The notes below the pieces were generated by a model. The model ran no database searches. It was not told the origin of the DNA and saw nothing but the letters and a program-made list of their open reading frames with translations. From Sparassis latifolia (taxonomy: Eukaryota; Basidiomycota; Agaricomycetes; Polyporales; Sparassidaceae): a stretch of DNA of 64,000 bases. The position numbers and the translations under genes were made by a program. Of the stretch, positions 44,043-57,166 are shown piece by piece (the stretch's first letter is position 1; every line of letters starts with the position of its first letter). The stretch spans positions 3,038,001 to 3,102,000 of the forward strand of contig CM031556.1 of assembly GCA_018466975.1 (NCBI GenBank), read 5' to 3'.

Positions 44043-46314
44043 TCAGCTCTGCACCCACTTCCCGCTCGCCCACTCTGCGTGCGTCTGTGTCCGCTTGAGC
44101 CACGCGATGAGCTCGTCGCGCTTCACCTTCACGCCCTTGTCGGTCGACTCGATCTTGATCTTCTTCCCGTCAACGAGCTCCCACTTCTGCTCCTTCACGG
44201 TGACGAGCCCCTCCTTGAGCTCCTCCTCGCCCAGAATGACTGCGAATGGCACCTCGTCGCGCTCCCCCGCCGCGAACTGCGCGGCGATCTTCGGCTTGTT
44301 CTTGAACAAGAAGTCCGTCTGCGCGCCGCGTTAACCTCTACCATGGATACGCGCAGCGGCAGCGAGAGACGCACCTTGATGCCCGCATCGCGGAGCTCGC
44401 GCACGAGCGCGACGCGCTGCGTGAGCAGCCCGTCGCCGGCGGCCATGACGTACACCATCGTCTCCTTGCTGCGCATCCCGCGCTGCACCCACTTGGGCCA
44501 GACGATCGCGAACACGCGGTCGAGCCCGATGCTCACGCCGATGCACGGCACCCCCGCGGTCTTCTTCCCCTCCGCCGCGGCGGCGGCGGTGAACATGCCT
44601 ACGAGGTTGTCGTACCGCCCGCCCGCGGCGATCGAGCCGACGCCCACGGAGGACTCGTCGACCTCCTCATCCTCCTCGTCAGTGCTCTTCTTAGCCGGCT
44701 TCTTTTTCGTGGATGCGGGTGTGGGCGGTGGCGAGGAGGGGGAGGCGAAGGCATTGGCAGCGTCGAAGCCTGGTGGTGCGGACGCTTCCACGATCGCTTC
44801 GTAGATGATGCCGGTGTAGTAATCCAGCCCCCGCGCGAGGGAGAGGTCAAATGAGAGCTGGGAACATGTCAGGATGGTCGTAAGGAACAAGATATGTTAG
44901 TTGCGGACTACCGTACCTTGTCAATTACGCCGTACGCGGTGAGGTAGGTGAAGAGGATGGCCATCTCCTCGATTCCATGTTTTGCGCTGGGATTTGCCAT
45001 GAGTGCCTTGTCCGCCTTCAGCTGATCCAGGAGCGCCAGTCCACCTGGCAAACGAATGAGTATTGTTCTTCATGGATTTACGGTGGGATGCAGACCTTTG
45101 TGCTTGACATATTCTCCAATTTTGTCTGCTACCGCAGCGTCAAGACCCTTTTCGTCGGTCATTTCTTTCTTGACTTCTACCCAGGGAAGCTAAGCTCAAC
45201 AGTTGAGAGAACGATGTCGAGAATAAGTTCAGGTCATTACCTTGTCTAGCTTGTCTACTGCTGAAGATATTGAGCGGATTTTTTCTGGTGGCACTCCGCA
45301 CACCTCGAAAATGCCGTCCAAGATTTTTCGGTGGTTAATCTGCCAGAGGTTAAGCAGAGAGACCGGCAGTGTCTGCATACGCACTGACCTTCACGGTAAA
45401 CTCTCCCACATCTAGTTTCGCCAAGATCGTACACAGCAGACTGATCAGCTCGGAATCTGGAATCATGGTGTCCCATTGCCCTGCGATGTCAAAGTCCTGG
45501 CACATCCCAAGTCAGCACCAGTCAACGACGTCACACGAGCACAAGACATACAGCCTGCGAGAACTCCCGCATGCGGCCCTTGGACATCACCGGGTTGTCT
45601 CTCCGGTAGACCTTCCCGACCTGCCAGAGCTTCGACGACGCGACCTGCGCGCCGCCCATGGCGAGGTAACGCGCGAGCGGGACGGTGTGATCGTAGCGCA
45701 GGGCGAGCTGCTCGCCGCCCTGGTCCATGAGGTCGAAGATGAGCTTCGCGTCCTCGCCGTACTTTCCCGCGAGAATGTCCTTGCGCTCGAACACGGGCGT
45801 GTCGAGGCAGCTCCCGCCATACGTCGTGAAGCACTCCTTGACGATCCGCTCGATGTGCTCGCGGCAGAACATCTCGCCGGGGCCATAGTCGCGTGTGCCC
45901 TGCAAACATTAGATTCCCAGAGTATGCACCAGCACGGGGGCGAATGCAAGTCATGTCAGTCCGAGCAGAGGTCCGAGCATGTCGCGTACGCACCTTGGGC
46001 GTCTTGAGCAGTAGCCGTTCCCGCTTCTTGCCCGCATCCTTCGCGCCTCCTGCATTCTGCAGCATCGCGAAGGTGCGCTTGAGCTCGCCAAGCTTCTTCT
46101 TCTCCTCCTCGATGAGCGCCGCGTCCGCCTGCTGCTTGCGGAGGTCGGCGATGTGCACAGAAACCTGCGCGATCTCCGCGTTCAGCGCTTCTGGTGTTGC
46201 CGTCGTCGTCATTCCTCGAGCAAGTTTGATGGTAATAGTGTGTTGGGGGCGTAAGTTTAGCGTGTACAATCGAGGGAGAGGATAATGCGAGGCTCGGAGG
46301 GCCTGCACCAGCAT
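44043..46314 (-). CDS. HTS1: Histidyl-tRNA synthetase, likely dual cytosolic/mitochondrial
   Basis: Eight exons: 46314-45994, 45899-45552, 45496-45389, 45339-45241, 45189-45096, 45044-44917, 44857-44375, 44318-44043 (618 aa from the first ATG). Class II motifs: [16 protein letters not shown], motif 2 around KVYRRDNPV, the His-specific [10 protein letters not shown], and motif 3 AGGRYDNL ... [12 protein letters not shown]. The C-terminal anticodon-binding domain starts at [13 protein letters not shown] Pro/Ser then Lys/Asp/Glu-rich insert of about 45 residues lies between the LDYYTG and GGRYDNL blocks. The first ATG (46314) adds 34 residues rich in Arg, Leu and Thr with no acidic residue, a good mitochondrial presequence. 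The second ATG (46212) gives [16 protein letters not shown], typical of the cytosolic form with its WHEP-like N-terminal helices. Confidence 0.94.
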
Positions 46315-46646
46315 TCAAGTACACAGGTTATCCCGGCGGCGCGCGTGAGCTCAAACCTGACTCGATCACTGCCTCTGTGATCTTATCACCGAAACATCGC
46401 CACCACGATCGTAGGCAGGGACACAGATTCCGTCAACCCTTCTCTGATGACTCTGAACGCGGAATGCATGGACAACTGCGATAGCATTCGAACAAGATCA
46501 TAGCATATGCATGAGCTCTAGCGATTACCTGTGTCTACATATTCTACCGGGTAAATAACCGACTCGTCACGCGTCGTCTTCGTATCGCATCGTTGTTGAG
46601 CAGCATTCGTCAGTGGTCGTCCACCCGCCGGAGTGTCGAGCAGGCA
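46315..46646. other. Intergenic between EPT1 3' end and HTS1 promoter
   Basis: No gene or repeat recognised. Confidence 0.5.
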
Positions 46647-48431
46647 TCACTGCCTTTTCGCGTCGCCGTTCGCTGCTGACGCCTCCACCCACGCGCCGCT
46701 CGCGTTCTTCTTGCGCACTGTGAAGCACGCGATCCCGAGGTAGTTCGTGATATCGCGAATCACCAGCACGCAGAACCGCGCGTAAGAGAGGAACGACACC
46801 GCCAGCGTCACATACACGAAGATCGTCGTCCTGAACCGCGTGCTCTGGATCAATGGTGGCCTGCGAACACAAACGAAGTCAACATTGGCGAGAGGGGGAA
46901 GTAAAGCGAGGGGACGCACAGATTGAACAACAGCGGCATGTTAGCGTCGATCGCGCCGACGATGCTCCATATCCACATCGAATCCCACCACGGGAACGGC
47001 TGCTTCGTGAGGTGCGCGAGAATAACGCGCGATACCTGATGTGCAAACTGCAGACCCCATGCGCACAGGAACGGCAAGAACAGCGGCGAGTTGATTATCG
47101 CAGAATCCAAGTACGACGGCGACGCCAACCAGAAGACCTCAATCGCGACAGACACTGGGAAGGGGAGCAGCAGTAGCAATGGCTGAAATGGACCTTGCTT
47201 GTTCTCCACACAGGATCGGTACACATTGATATAGCTGCGTACAGAGTGGGCAAGTAGACGATGTAGCAATGAGTGAGCGCGCACCTAATAGTGATGTTGA
47301 AGGCCAAGCCAAGCGTGCCAAAGAGCATGAACAGATCATTCAACCCAATTCTCGGCGATCGGGCCTTGTCTACCTTGAGGAAACTCCCATATAGGCCTAC
47401 ATTACCCGATCTAACAGGAGCTCAATAAGCTACTCACAAGGACTCACCATAGATCCCAGAGACGATGTAGAGGCCCACGATCATCAAGATACCCTCCACG
47501 GGTCCGGAGAACACACCGAGATACAACTGTCCTGGAGCAAACAGTCAGATGTGCCGCATCAGGTGATGGAATGGTGGGCACCAGTGTGATACTCCTCCCA
47601 CGTGGTAAGGTAGAAATTCGCCAGAGTCGCGATCTGGGCGGCGACAGTCCACCATGAACGGCCTAAGTTCAGCGCGCGATTCGCGAGGATGACTTCAAGC
47701 TGAAGGTTGTGTTAAATGTCGAACACGAATGCCAACGGTGGAAGAGCATCACCGTAGTATTCAGTGCATCACAACCTGTGATCCGTGAATTAGCACTTTA
47801 TCCCGTGGTGGACGGTATTCAGACGCACCATGATCGAACAACTCCCCCAAAGGTCCCGCCATCCCGGTACGCCGCGCTTGCTTCCTTCAAGAAAAACAAT
47901 AGGCACGAACGAGCCAAGCAGCATACCATCCCAGACTCACCCGTCAATAGCATCAAAGCTCTGGTACAAAAACAGCCCCACCGCCCATCTGGAGCCGCGT
48001 AACTTTGCTCAGGCGTGGTGCGGCAGATAACAAACAGGAAGCTACTCGCGTGAAGTATATCCACCGAGGCGGTCCTATGGCACCCTCCTTCTCCGTGAGG
48101 TACGTCGGGTCGAACCACAGCATTGTCGCGAAGTTCAGCAGCACCATGCATAGGCCCGAGAGTGTGATCTGCACACGTAAGCGTTCCCTCAATGCGCACA
48201 TAAGCAGCAGTAGAAATATTTGGGCGTACGGTGTTGGGAGCAACCCATGTCGGCCACAGGGTAACCAGCCAGTTCCAGAATGGATTGAGAACAAATCTAG
48301 TGATGAGGGACCTGTGTGACGTGGTGAGCAACGGTGGTGAGGGTATGCTGTGCGAGGATTACTTGCTTGTCCACTCCTTTGTAAGCATATTTTTTGAGAT
48401 TTTCTAGCGCATGCAGAGGGATGTAGCCCAT
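46647..48431 (-). CDS. EPT1: sn-1,2-diacylglycerol choline/ethanolamine-phosphotransferase (EPT1/CPT1 type)
   Basis: Eleven exons: 48431-48367, 48311-48230, 48168-48050, 47988-47941, 47884-47829, 47775-47753, 47699-47582, 47531-47448, 47396-47285, 47234-46920, 46860-46647 (411 aa). It transfers phosphoethanolamine or phosphocholine from the CDP-alcohol to diacylglycerol in the ER (Kennedy pathway). The CDP-alcohol phosphotransferase motif DG-x2-AR-x8-G-x3-D-x3-D is exact (DGKQARRTGMAGPLGELFDH then GCD), spread over exons 4-6. Several hydrophobic helices follow (for example LMIVGLYIVSGIYG, LFMLFGTLGLAFNITI). The N-terminus MGYIPLHALENLKKYAYKGV is typical. Introns 1 and 3 need GC donors (gcaagt, gcgagt) to keep the frame. 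Substrate preference between choline and ethanolamine cannot be told. Confidence 0.93.
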
Positions 48432-49191
48432 GGCGGCTCTGCGGCGGACCAGGGTTACTGGGAGTAGCGCATACGCTTGGCGCAGACAGCTTTCCTGAAA
48501 CGAAAAATTCGCGTGACGTCACGCGACGCACGTTCGACGCGTCGCGTGCACAGTTACTGCTCTAACGGTTCGATCCTCGTTCGACTCAGACGATGCATAC
48601 GACGACGACCACTTCGACGACATGGTAAAGACAGTGGGTGTAGGATGTACTTGGTACAAAGGGTCTGCGGCCTAAGCGAGACGCTGGAAGAATACGAAGT
48701 GCGGTAGAACGAAGCGAAAACACCGCGACTGCAACCGGTCAAAACATTGAGAAAGAACGAAGGTACGGATGGAATAAGGAGCAATAAAAAGGCGAGCGGT
48801 GTAAATGCGACGGAGAAGATGTACAGATGATGTGTATGGCGAATGAGAGTCCGTTTGCAGGCAGATGCGTTTGATGCAGTGAGAGGATGCGTTCGATTCG
48901 GCGTGGTAAAAGAGACCAGATGACCGCGATGCTTGCTTTATGACGATTGAAGACATGGTTGTGAAATTGTATTCTTGATTTGATGCGAGATGACATGTTG
49001 ACTTGGCCTTGTTGTATGGATGGGAGAGACGACGAAGCTTGCTGGAGAGTTTCCGATATTTTCAAGGAGTCGTAAGCGAAGTATGGATGGGGATGTAGGA
49101 GGCCCAGGAAGAACAAGCGTGTGAGATTGCATTGAAGATGTGCTGGGAGAAATGTGCTTGATGTCCAAAACGACGTAGAGATCGTTCAGTA
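48432..49191. other. EPT1 promoter and Puf gene 3' region
   Basis: No gene supported; minus-strand 49116-48739 is open but motif-free. It contains the CRE-like palindrome listed separately. Confidence 0.5.
48510..48525. promoter_or_regulatory. CRE-like palindrome TGACGTCA
   Basis: A perfect 16-nt palindrome with TGACGTCA at its centre (48514-48521), about 80 nt upstream of the EPT1 start. It is a consensus ATF/CREB-type bZIP site, plausibly regulating EPT1; function inferred from position. Confidence 0.5.
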
Positions 49192-51863
49192 CTAGTAGCC
49201 ATAGTATGCGCGCTGCGAAATGGTCAGCCATAAAAATAGTAGACAGAAGAAGTCTTCAGACCATTCGATCGCTGGAAGAGACACAACAATCAGGACATAT
49301 ATGCCTAGTGAGATCGGAAGTACAACATACAACAACCAAATAACCTTGGATCCCGTCTTACAGCCACGCAACGTCACAATGTGCCCACGGATAGACTCGT
49401 AGAGAAGAGCGCGCTGGTCTTTGTCGGCCTTGAAGAAGGTTCATAAGTCTGAGGCGAATCAAGGCACGCATCGACCACACTCACGTTAGGTAACACGCTC
49501 GCAATCAACTGGCTTCCCGTCACGGAAAGCGCCAAATCGACGATCATTGCTCGGCGGCCTCTACGAGTTACACCGCGCATTAGCATCCAGCGCGACAAAA
49601 AGTCAGAAGAAACGGCGAACCCTCTGGAAGGCTCACACATCCGCTTCATGAGCTTATCGAGAGTCTCCTTGCCGCCTTCCTTGAGCGCCTTCGTGACTGA
49701 CTTGACGCCTTGCTCGTTAGTGGCATAATCGAGTAAACCTGACAGAAGATGGTCGAGGGCCATGTCGCGGTGGCTTTTCGATCCATGCTCGAGAACTTTC
49801 GATGAAAAGATCAGCGAATGGAAAACAGAGAACTGAAGCATGCTCACTGTGCTGCACACAATAGGAGCCCCACTGACTCTTCGCAACTTCGCCGAAGACA
49901 TCCGGTCCTTGATTGAGAAGCTCGTCGACGATACCGTCCTTGGCCGATTCTTCAAGGTTTTCGAAGGCATGCTGAATGGTACTCATAAACGTTTCGTTAT
50001 CGAAGACTGCAAATAGGCACACCTGAACGACAAGGGAGCCCGTCTCGTGGCAAGCCAGAGACGCCCACTTCCCCTTCAATGACTTGTTAACACTGCATAG
50101 TGCAAGGTGAGTCATTATATGCGGCGAAAATGTAGCAGAAAACGCACTAAGCAAAGATTGGGGGCGCAGGAGGCGTCCAAGTCAGTTCCATAATCTAGCA
50201 GAAGGTGAGTCAAGGCTCCAGCAGTGCGAGATATATGATGGACCTTGCTCCAAACATGAGAAGCATGTTTATTGACCAGGGTTTGCGCCGGATCACCGAG
50301 AAGAAGCTCAGAGACGATCAACAAGCGGATATCCTCCTCGCAATCGAGCGCCTTCTGCAACACATGGCAGCCGTAGCAGTTGGTGGCTAGATCGACAACG
50401 CGACCCCTACCGCGGAACGGTGAGAATTGGAATTATGAGCCAGTCTATGAACAGACCTCATGCAGCCTACGATCTTTCTGCGCTCCTCTACACTTGCCGT
50501 AGCCTCAAGGCAGCGTTGGACGGCCCAATTACCGAAGCTACATCAGCAGTCGCATCAGACCTGACTATATGCATGCAGTTTTCTGGGAATTTACCGATGA
50601 GCCATCATCTCAAAACCCTTCGCGCATATAGCGTCAACGATTTTGGCGCGTTCCTCGGAATCCGCAACCTTGAGCTTTTGCTGAAGGAAGATCGACGCTT
50701 GCTGATCAGAAGATTTGATGATGCGAGACACAAAGAGATGGTAAGGAGGGGTCGAAGAAGGATGGAGCAAAGAAAGGAAGTTAATGGGCTATATCAGCAG
50801 TCCGGGATCTCATTAGCGACACGACAGTACAGTAGACACATGCGGTACAGACCTCGTGAGCGTGAGACGGACCTGGACCTTGAGACTGTAAGTGAGAAGG
50901 CTGCACAGTGCGTAAGACAGGGTCATTGTCAAGGATCGCAGAGGTGTAGTCAACGACACGTCTCTCCTCGTTCACCCACTCAGACGATGTGCGGAGGCGC
51001 TGGGAGTAAGCAGGAGACACGGGAGAAGAATCCACGCGATGACGAATAGAATGCGAATCCCGAAGGAAAGGCGCAGCACTGGGAGCCGGGGAAGGACCTT
51101 CGGAAAACGGTTCAAAAACCGGGAAAGCGTTCGACTCTGCGCGGAAAGCAGAAGCATTTCGCGAGGACGGGAAAGAGGAGCTAGAGTTGCGGAATAGGTT
51201 CGATCCAGCCAGCCCATCGTGATACCCGTGCGGAGCACTTGTCTCGAACAGACGATCGTTCGGTTGCGAAGAATAGACGCCACCAAAGTCGTAGTGCGCA
51301 AATTTTGGGTCAAACATTTTTGCAGGGGATAGATCGGTAGGGGTCAAAAGAGCAGACGTATTAGAGATAGGTGATAGATCAGTAGAAGTTGGGGACGGAG
51401 GGGGAAAGGAGGAGGGGGGAATTAGGGGTGCGGGTGAGTTAAGGTTGAGACTGCGAAGTAACTGTTCAACATGCTAGCTCAAACGAGTGAGTAAAGGTAT
51501 GTCTACGAGAGAGGAAAACTTGATACAGACGATTTCATCCGAAGTCGGAGAGACCTTTTTGCGGCCATCCCCAATGGCGCCAACGTCTCTCTTGCGGTGG
51601 CCAACGAAACCAACAGGACCGAACACGTCTTCGCCCCCGAAGGCGACAGGGAATGACGTGGAGCGACGTGCGTCCGGGCGAGTAGCGTTGTTGATGACGT
51701 TGACTCTAGTGAAAGAATCTATGGCTCTGGACCAGGCCGTGTCGGACGGCTGGGGTTGCGGGGCCCAGATGGACGAGGCCGTCGACAAGTTACGACTCGG
51801 GGAAGGGAGCTTGTCGAAGAGAGGGACGAAGGACTGGGACGAGGAGGTCGTGGTGGACTCCAT
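49192..51863 (-). CDS. Pumilio/Puf-family RNA-binding protein
   Basis: Thirteen exons: 51863-51531, 51473-50853, 50701-50595, 50537-50457, 50406-50244, 50194-50148, 50092-50023, 49971-49848, 49795-49621, 49560-49485, 49428-49331, 49271-49262, 49212-49192 (641 aa). The first about 330 residues are Ser/Pro/Asn-rich and disordered-looking. The Puf array follows: FLQQKLKVADSEERAKIVDA, RFGNWAVQRCLEA, DLATNCYGCHVLQKALDCEE, CHETGSLVVQHAFENLEE, SQWGSYCVQHILEHG, NEQGVKSVTKALKEGG, TGSQLIASVLPN, TGSKVIWLFDRMRAYYGY. Core repeat residues such as N-C-Y-G-C-H-V and S-Q-W-G-S-Y-C fit RNA-base contacts. The layout resembles fungal Jsn1/Puf1- and Puf2-type proteins. It should bind 3' UTR elements in cytoplasmic mRNAs. 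A 10-nt exon near the 3' end and an intron of about 150 nt are notable. Confidence 0.9.
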
Positions 51864-53196
51864 ATCGGCGGGGACGATGGTGGTAAAGAAGAAAGGGCGA
51901 GGGACGTCGACTGGGTCTTATATATGTTTGCAGCGACGGTCTGACAAGTACGACGGGGACGGGAACGAACCAATGGCAGGGCAGCATGGATGTCTGGCTG
52001 TCGAACGGCCGAGTTTGGATATTCCATGCCCGAACAAGGCAACTTCGCAGGTTTCTCACGTCTTGTCGTCATGAAAATATAAATGTCACGCACATATCGA
52101 ATAGAACACTCACTTGGGCACAGAGCATGACACTGACAGAAGTCGCTCTGCGGATCCCGTGTCAAACGCTCCACCGGCAGGCTACCAACCTCTTCCCAGC
52201 CGACGACATGCAGACTGCTCTTTCCCGCGTCCAGGCTGGCACTTTACGTGAATGCACAAACGTCGTACTGCGCTGCGGTGGGGCGAAACAGTCGCGATGG
52301 CCAGCTTCCGATGGCTTACGCACCACAGTCTGCGACAAGGAGGAAATTTGGGCCTGACACCAGCTAATTCATCAACAGCCTCGAGAGAAGCCCAGTATGA
52401 CAGCTGTGCTTCTATTTCACGTGAGACACCGTAGTGGCCCAATGATAGTGCTCGCTTGACACGAACACAGGACGGCTGGTCGGTCGACGGCGAGCGGCGA
52501 ATTATTGTACAATATCGATGTGCGAGGTAAGACATATCGATGTGACGAGCAGCGCCATTAACCCTGTCAGGGCGACGACGGCGAAGCTTGTAGACCTGTT
52601 CACGTAGAGGTAGCCAATATTCATCAATATTTCCATACAAAGTCGCTGGTGCAGCGCAAACTGGCACGTACGGGGCCTCGGTCGTATAGTCTTCCGATGA
52701 CTTGGAAATCATCGTAGGCAGTCTACGCATGCATACAGTGGACAGTATGAACCAGGAGATATTGACATACGCCAACGGGACCTGGAGGCCTGGCCTTCAG
52801 TGCGATCAGTAGTCAGAAATATACCCAGTGATAGGAAGTAGAGTGATCGAATGCATTGATGGGAGGGGTGGCGAGCCCATACGCCGCGGCGCCGAAAATC
52901 GAGTGGGAGGCATGCGAGCAATGTATCGAGATGTAAAGGTGGACCACGCAGGGAAGTCAGAGTACGGCAATGGTCTGGTGGTCGATGGATATGGTGAATG
53001 GGACCAACATTTCGACAGTGTCTAGATGGTTAAATTGTTGCTTCATGAGCGTAATCATACATCTCCGGTGGGCAAAGGGCTACAACACAGGGCGGGGTAA
53101 CCAAGGATAAGTACTACAACCATAGCGAATACGATAGCTGACAAAAGAAAAACACGCGCACGAAAAGATGAAGCAGCAACCACTGAACAAGGTGGC
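51864..53196. other. Intergenic between Puf promoter and SNF1 3' end
   Basis: A minus-strand frame at 52775-52182 and a fragment reading ARPPGPVG near 52770-52795 hint at a P450 N-terminus, but no P450 core motifs follow. No gene is called. Confidence 0.45.
51918..51925 (-). promoter_or_regulatory. TATA box of the Puf gene
   Basis: TATATAAG on the minus strand, 55 nt upstream of the ATG at 51863, a spacing consistent with the chosen start. Confidence 0.55.
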
Positions 53197-55458
<2,262 letters not shown>

Positions 55459-55600
55459 TGCGGCCCAGTTAGTTGTCGAATTTACGAGCGAAGCGCGGGG
55501 TAGTGCAGGTGCGTCGTCGCTGCGTGCAACTCGGCCGATCCACCCGAGTGTTGTGCTGTATTTGTTCGCAGTGGCATACTCTTTGTCGCGGTCTTCGACC

Positions 55601-57166
55601 ATGACTTCAAGTATGGCATCCATCGTCCTACGACCTCTGCCCGCTCACGAACAATCCAATGAGCTTGAAGAAAATGCTTCAGCGAATAATATCGATTTAG
55701 CTGATTCAAACGAGCTACCGACGCGCAAATATCAGATACTTCTGGTGCTATCTGGCTTCTTGATGACTTTCCATGTCATCGGAATCAACTCCATCTATGG
55801 TCTCTTTCAGGTTTGCCTCCGTGCACCTATTGTACGGTCAGATAGCTTCTTCACAACGTTCTAGGAATTCTATACGTCGCCTCAGACCAACATTAGCGAT
55901 GGTCGAGGTCGAGACGCGCTGGTGTCGCTGGTAGGGACCATTGGAACCGGCCTCACTTGGAGCGGAAGTATCTTCGTGAACCCTCTGATGGCTCGGGTCG
56001 ACCGCCTTATGCTTATCACGCTTTCTGGAGCATTCATTATGAGCATGGGCATCTTTCTTGCCAGCTTTAGTACCAAGGTGAGCTACCTCGCTCGAACTGG
56101 CAAGCCACGGGTTGAGACGGATTTACCTTGGATTTACCTGTGCGCTGCACGGAAAAGCTGTGGCATTTGTTCCTCACGCAGGCGTTACTGTATGGCATTG
56201 GATCGAGCCTGTACTATTTCCCAATCATGTCACTCACTCCTGCATATTTCGACCGACATCGGGGCGCTGCAATGGGCATTGTTCTCGCTGGGTCTGGTGT
56301 GGGCGGTCTCGTCCTCGCGCCTGTCTTCCACTTGCTACTTGATCGATACGGCATTCGCTGGGCGTTGAGAATACCAGGCATTTGGAATTTTGTCCTTGGA
56401 ATTCCAGTTGCAAGCGTGCTGACGAAGAAGAGCGCGAGGGTCCAGGGAAGTACGCGGATGAGCATGGCTTTGGTGAAACGAGGAACGTTTATTCTACAGG
56501 TCCGTGAATCGACGCTTGCTCACACGTCGCGTGTTTCTCAGAATGACTACCGAGCAGTCCTTCGGGGCTTTTCTGCAGGCTGCAGAGAATTTGATCCCCA
56601 TATATTTTTTGACAACTTACTCCGTCTCTGTGCTTTCCTATTCAAGCACAACGGGCAGTTTGCTATTGGCGATCAACACTGCTGTAAATAGTGTTTCGCG
56701 GATTATCATGGGCATTCTTGCAGACCGTGTCGGGCGGCAGAACACCATGGTGCTGAGTGTAGGCACAGCTTCCTCACTCACTGTGGTACGACTCGTCGCC
56801 TTCGCGGTTCCTCGCCTTCATCATATTCTACGGCATCTTAGCAGGGGGATACAACGCCCTTCTGCCAACCACCATCACCGAAGTCTACGGTGTCCAGAAC
56901 TATGCCAGCGTTAATAGTTTTATCTATTTCATCCGCGGCATGGGTGCAATTTTTGGCGCACCGATTGCGGGTTTAATCCTCGGCAGCTACCAGCGGGGAC
57001 CTCCTACAGTTCTGGTATGCTGGCTGCCGGACTGGAGGCTTTGAAGTCGCGCTACAACGATGTTGCTGTATTCGCTGGGATTCTCCTCCTAGCTTCAGGC
57101 GCGTGCGTGGCATACGTGAGATGGCTGGATGCTCGGGACAAGGGTGCTTGGGCCTGGAGAGCGTAG
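55601..57166 (+). pseudogene. MFS monocarboxylate transporter-like gene with two frameshifts
   Basis: Exons 55601-55810, 55865-56077, 56158-56499 and 56558 onward encode an MCT-type transporter: TRKYQILLVLSGFLMTFHVI (helix 1), GTIGTGLTWSGSIFVNPLMA, QALLYGIGSSLYYFPIMSLT, GIVLAGSGVGGLVLAPVFHL, then FGAFLQAAENLIPIYFLTTY, ADRVGRQNTMVLSV. Near 56785 the frame must change to read WYDSSPSRFLAFIIFYGILA and PTTITEVYGVQNYASVNSF, and again near 57008 to read MLAAGLEALKSRYNDVAVF and VRWLDARDKGAWAWRA to the stop at 57166. All expected blocks are otherwise present, so this is a young pseudogene or the result of sequence errors. Substrate unknown. It shares a 142-bp divergent promoter with SNF1. Confidence 0.75.

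Noticed and set aside
52182..52800. Possible cytochrome P450 N-terminal fragment (ARPPGPVG)
   Set aside because: The proline-rich hinge motif is short, and no I-helix, ExxR or heme-binding Cys motif follows in any frame.
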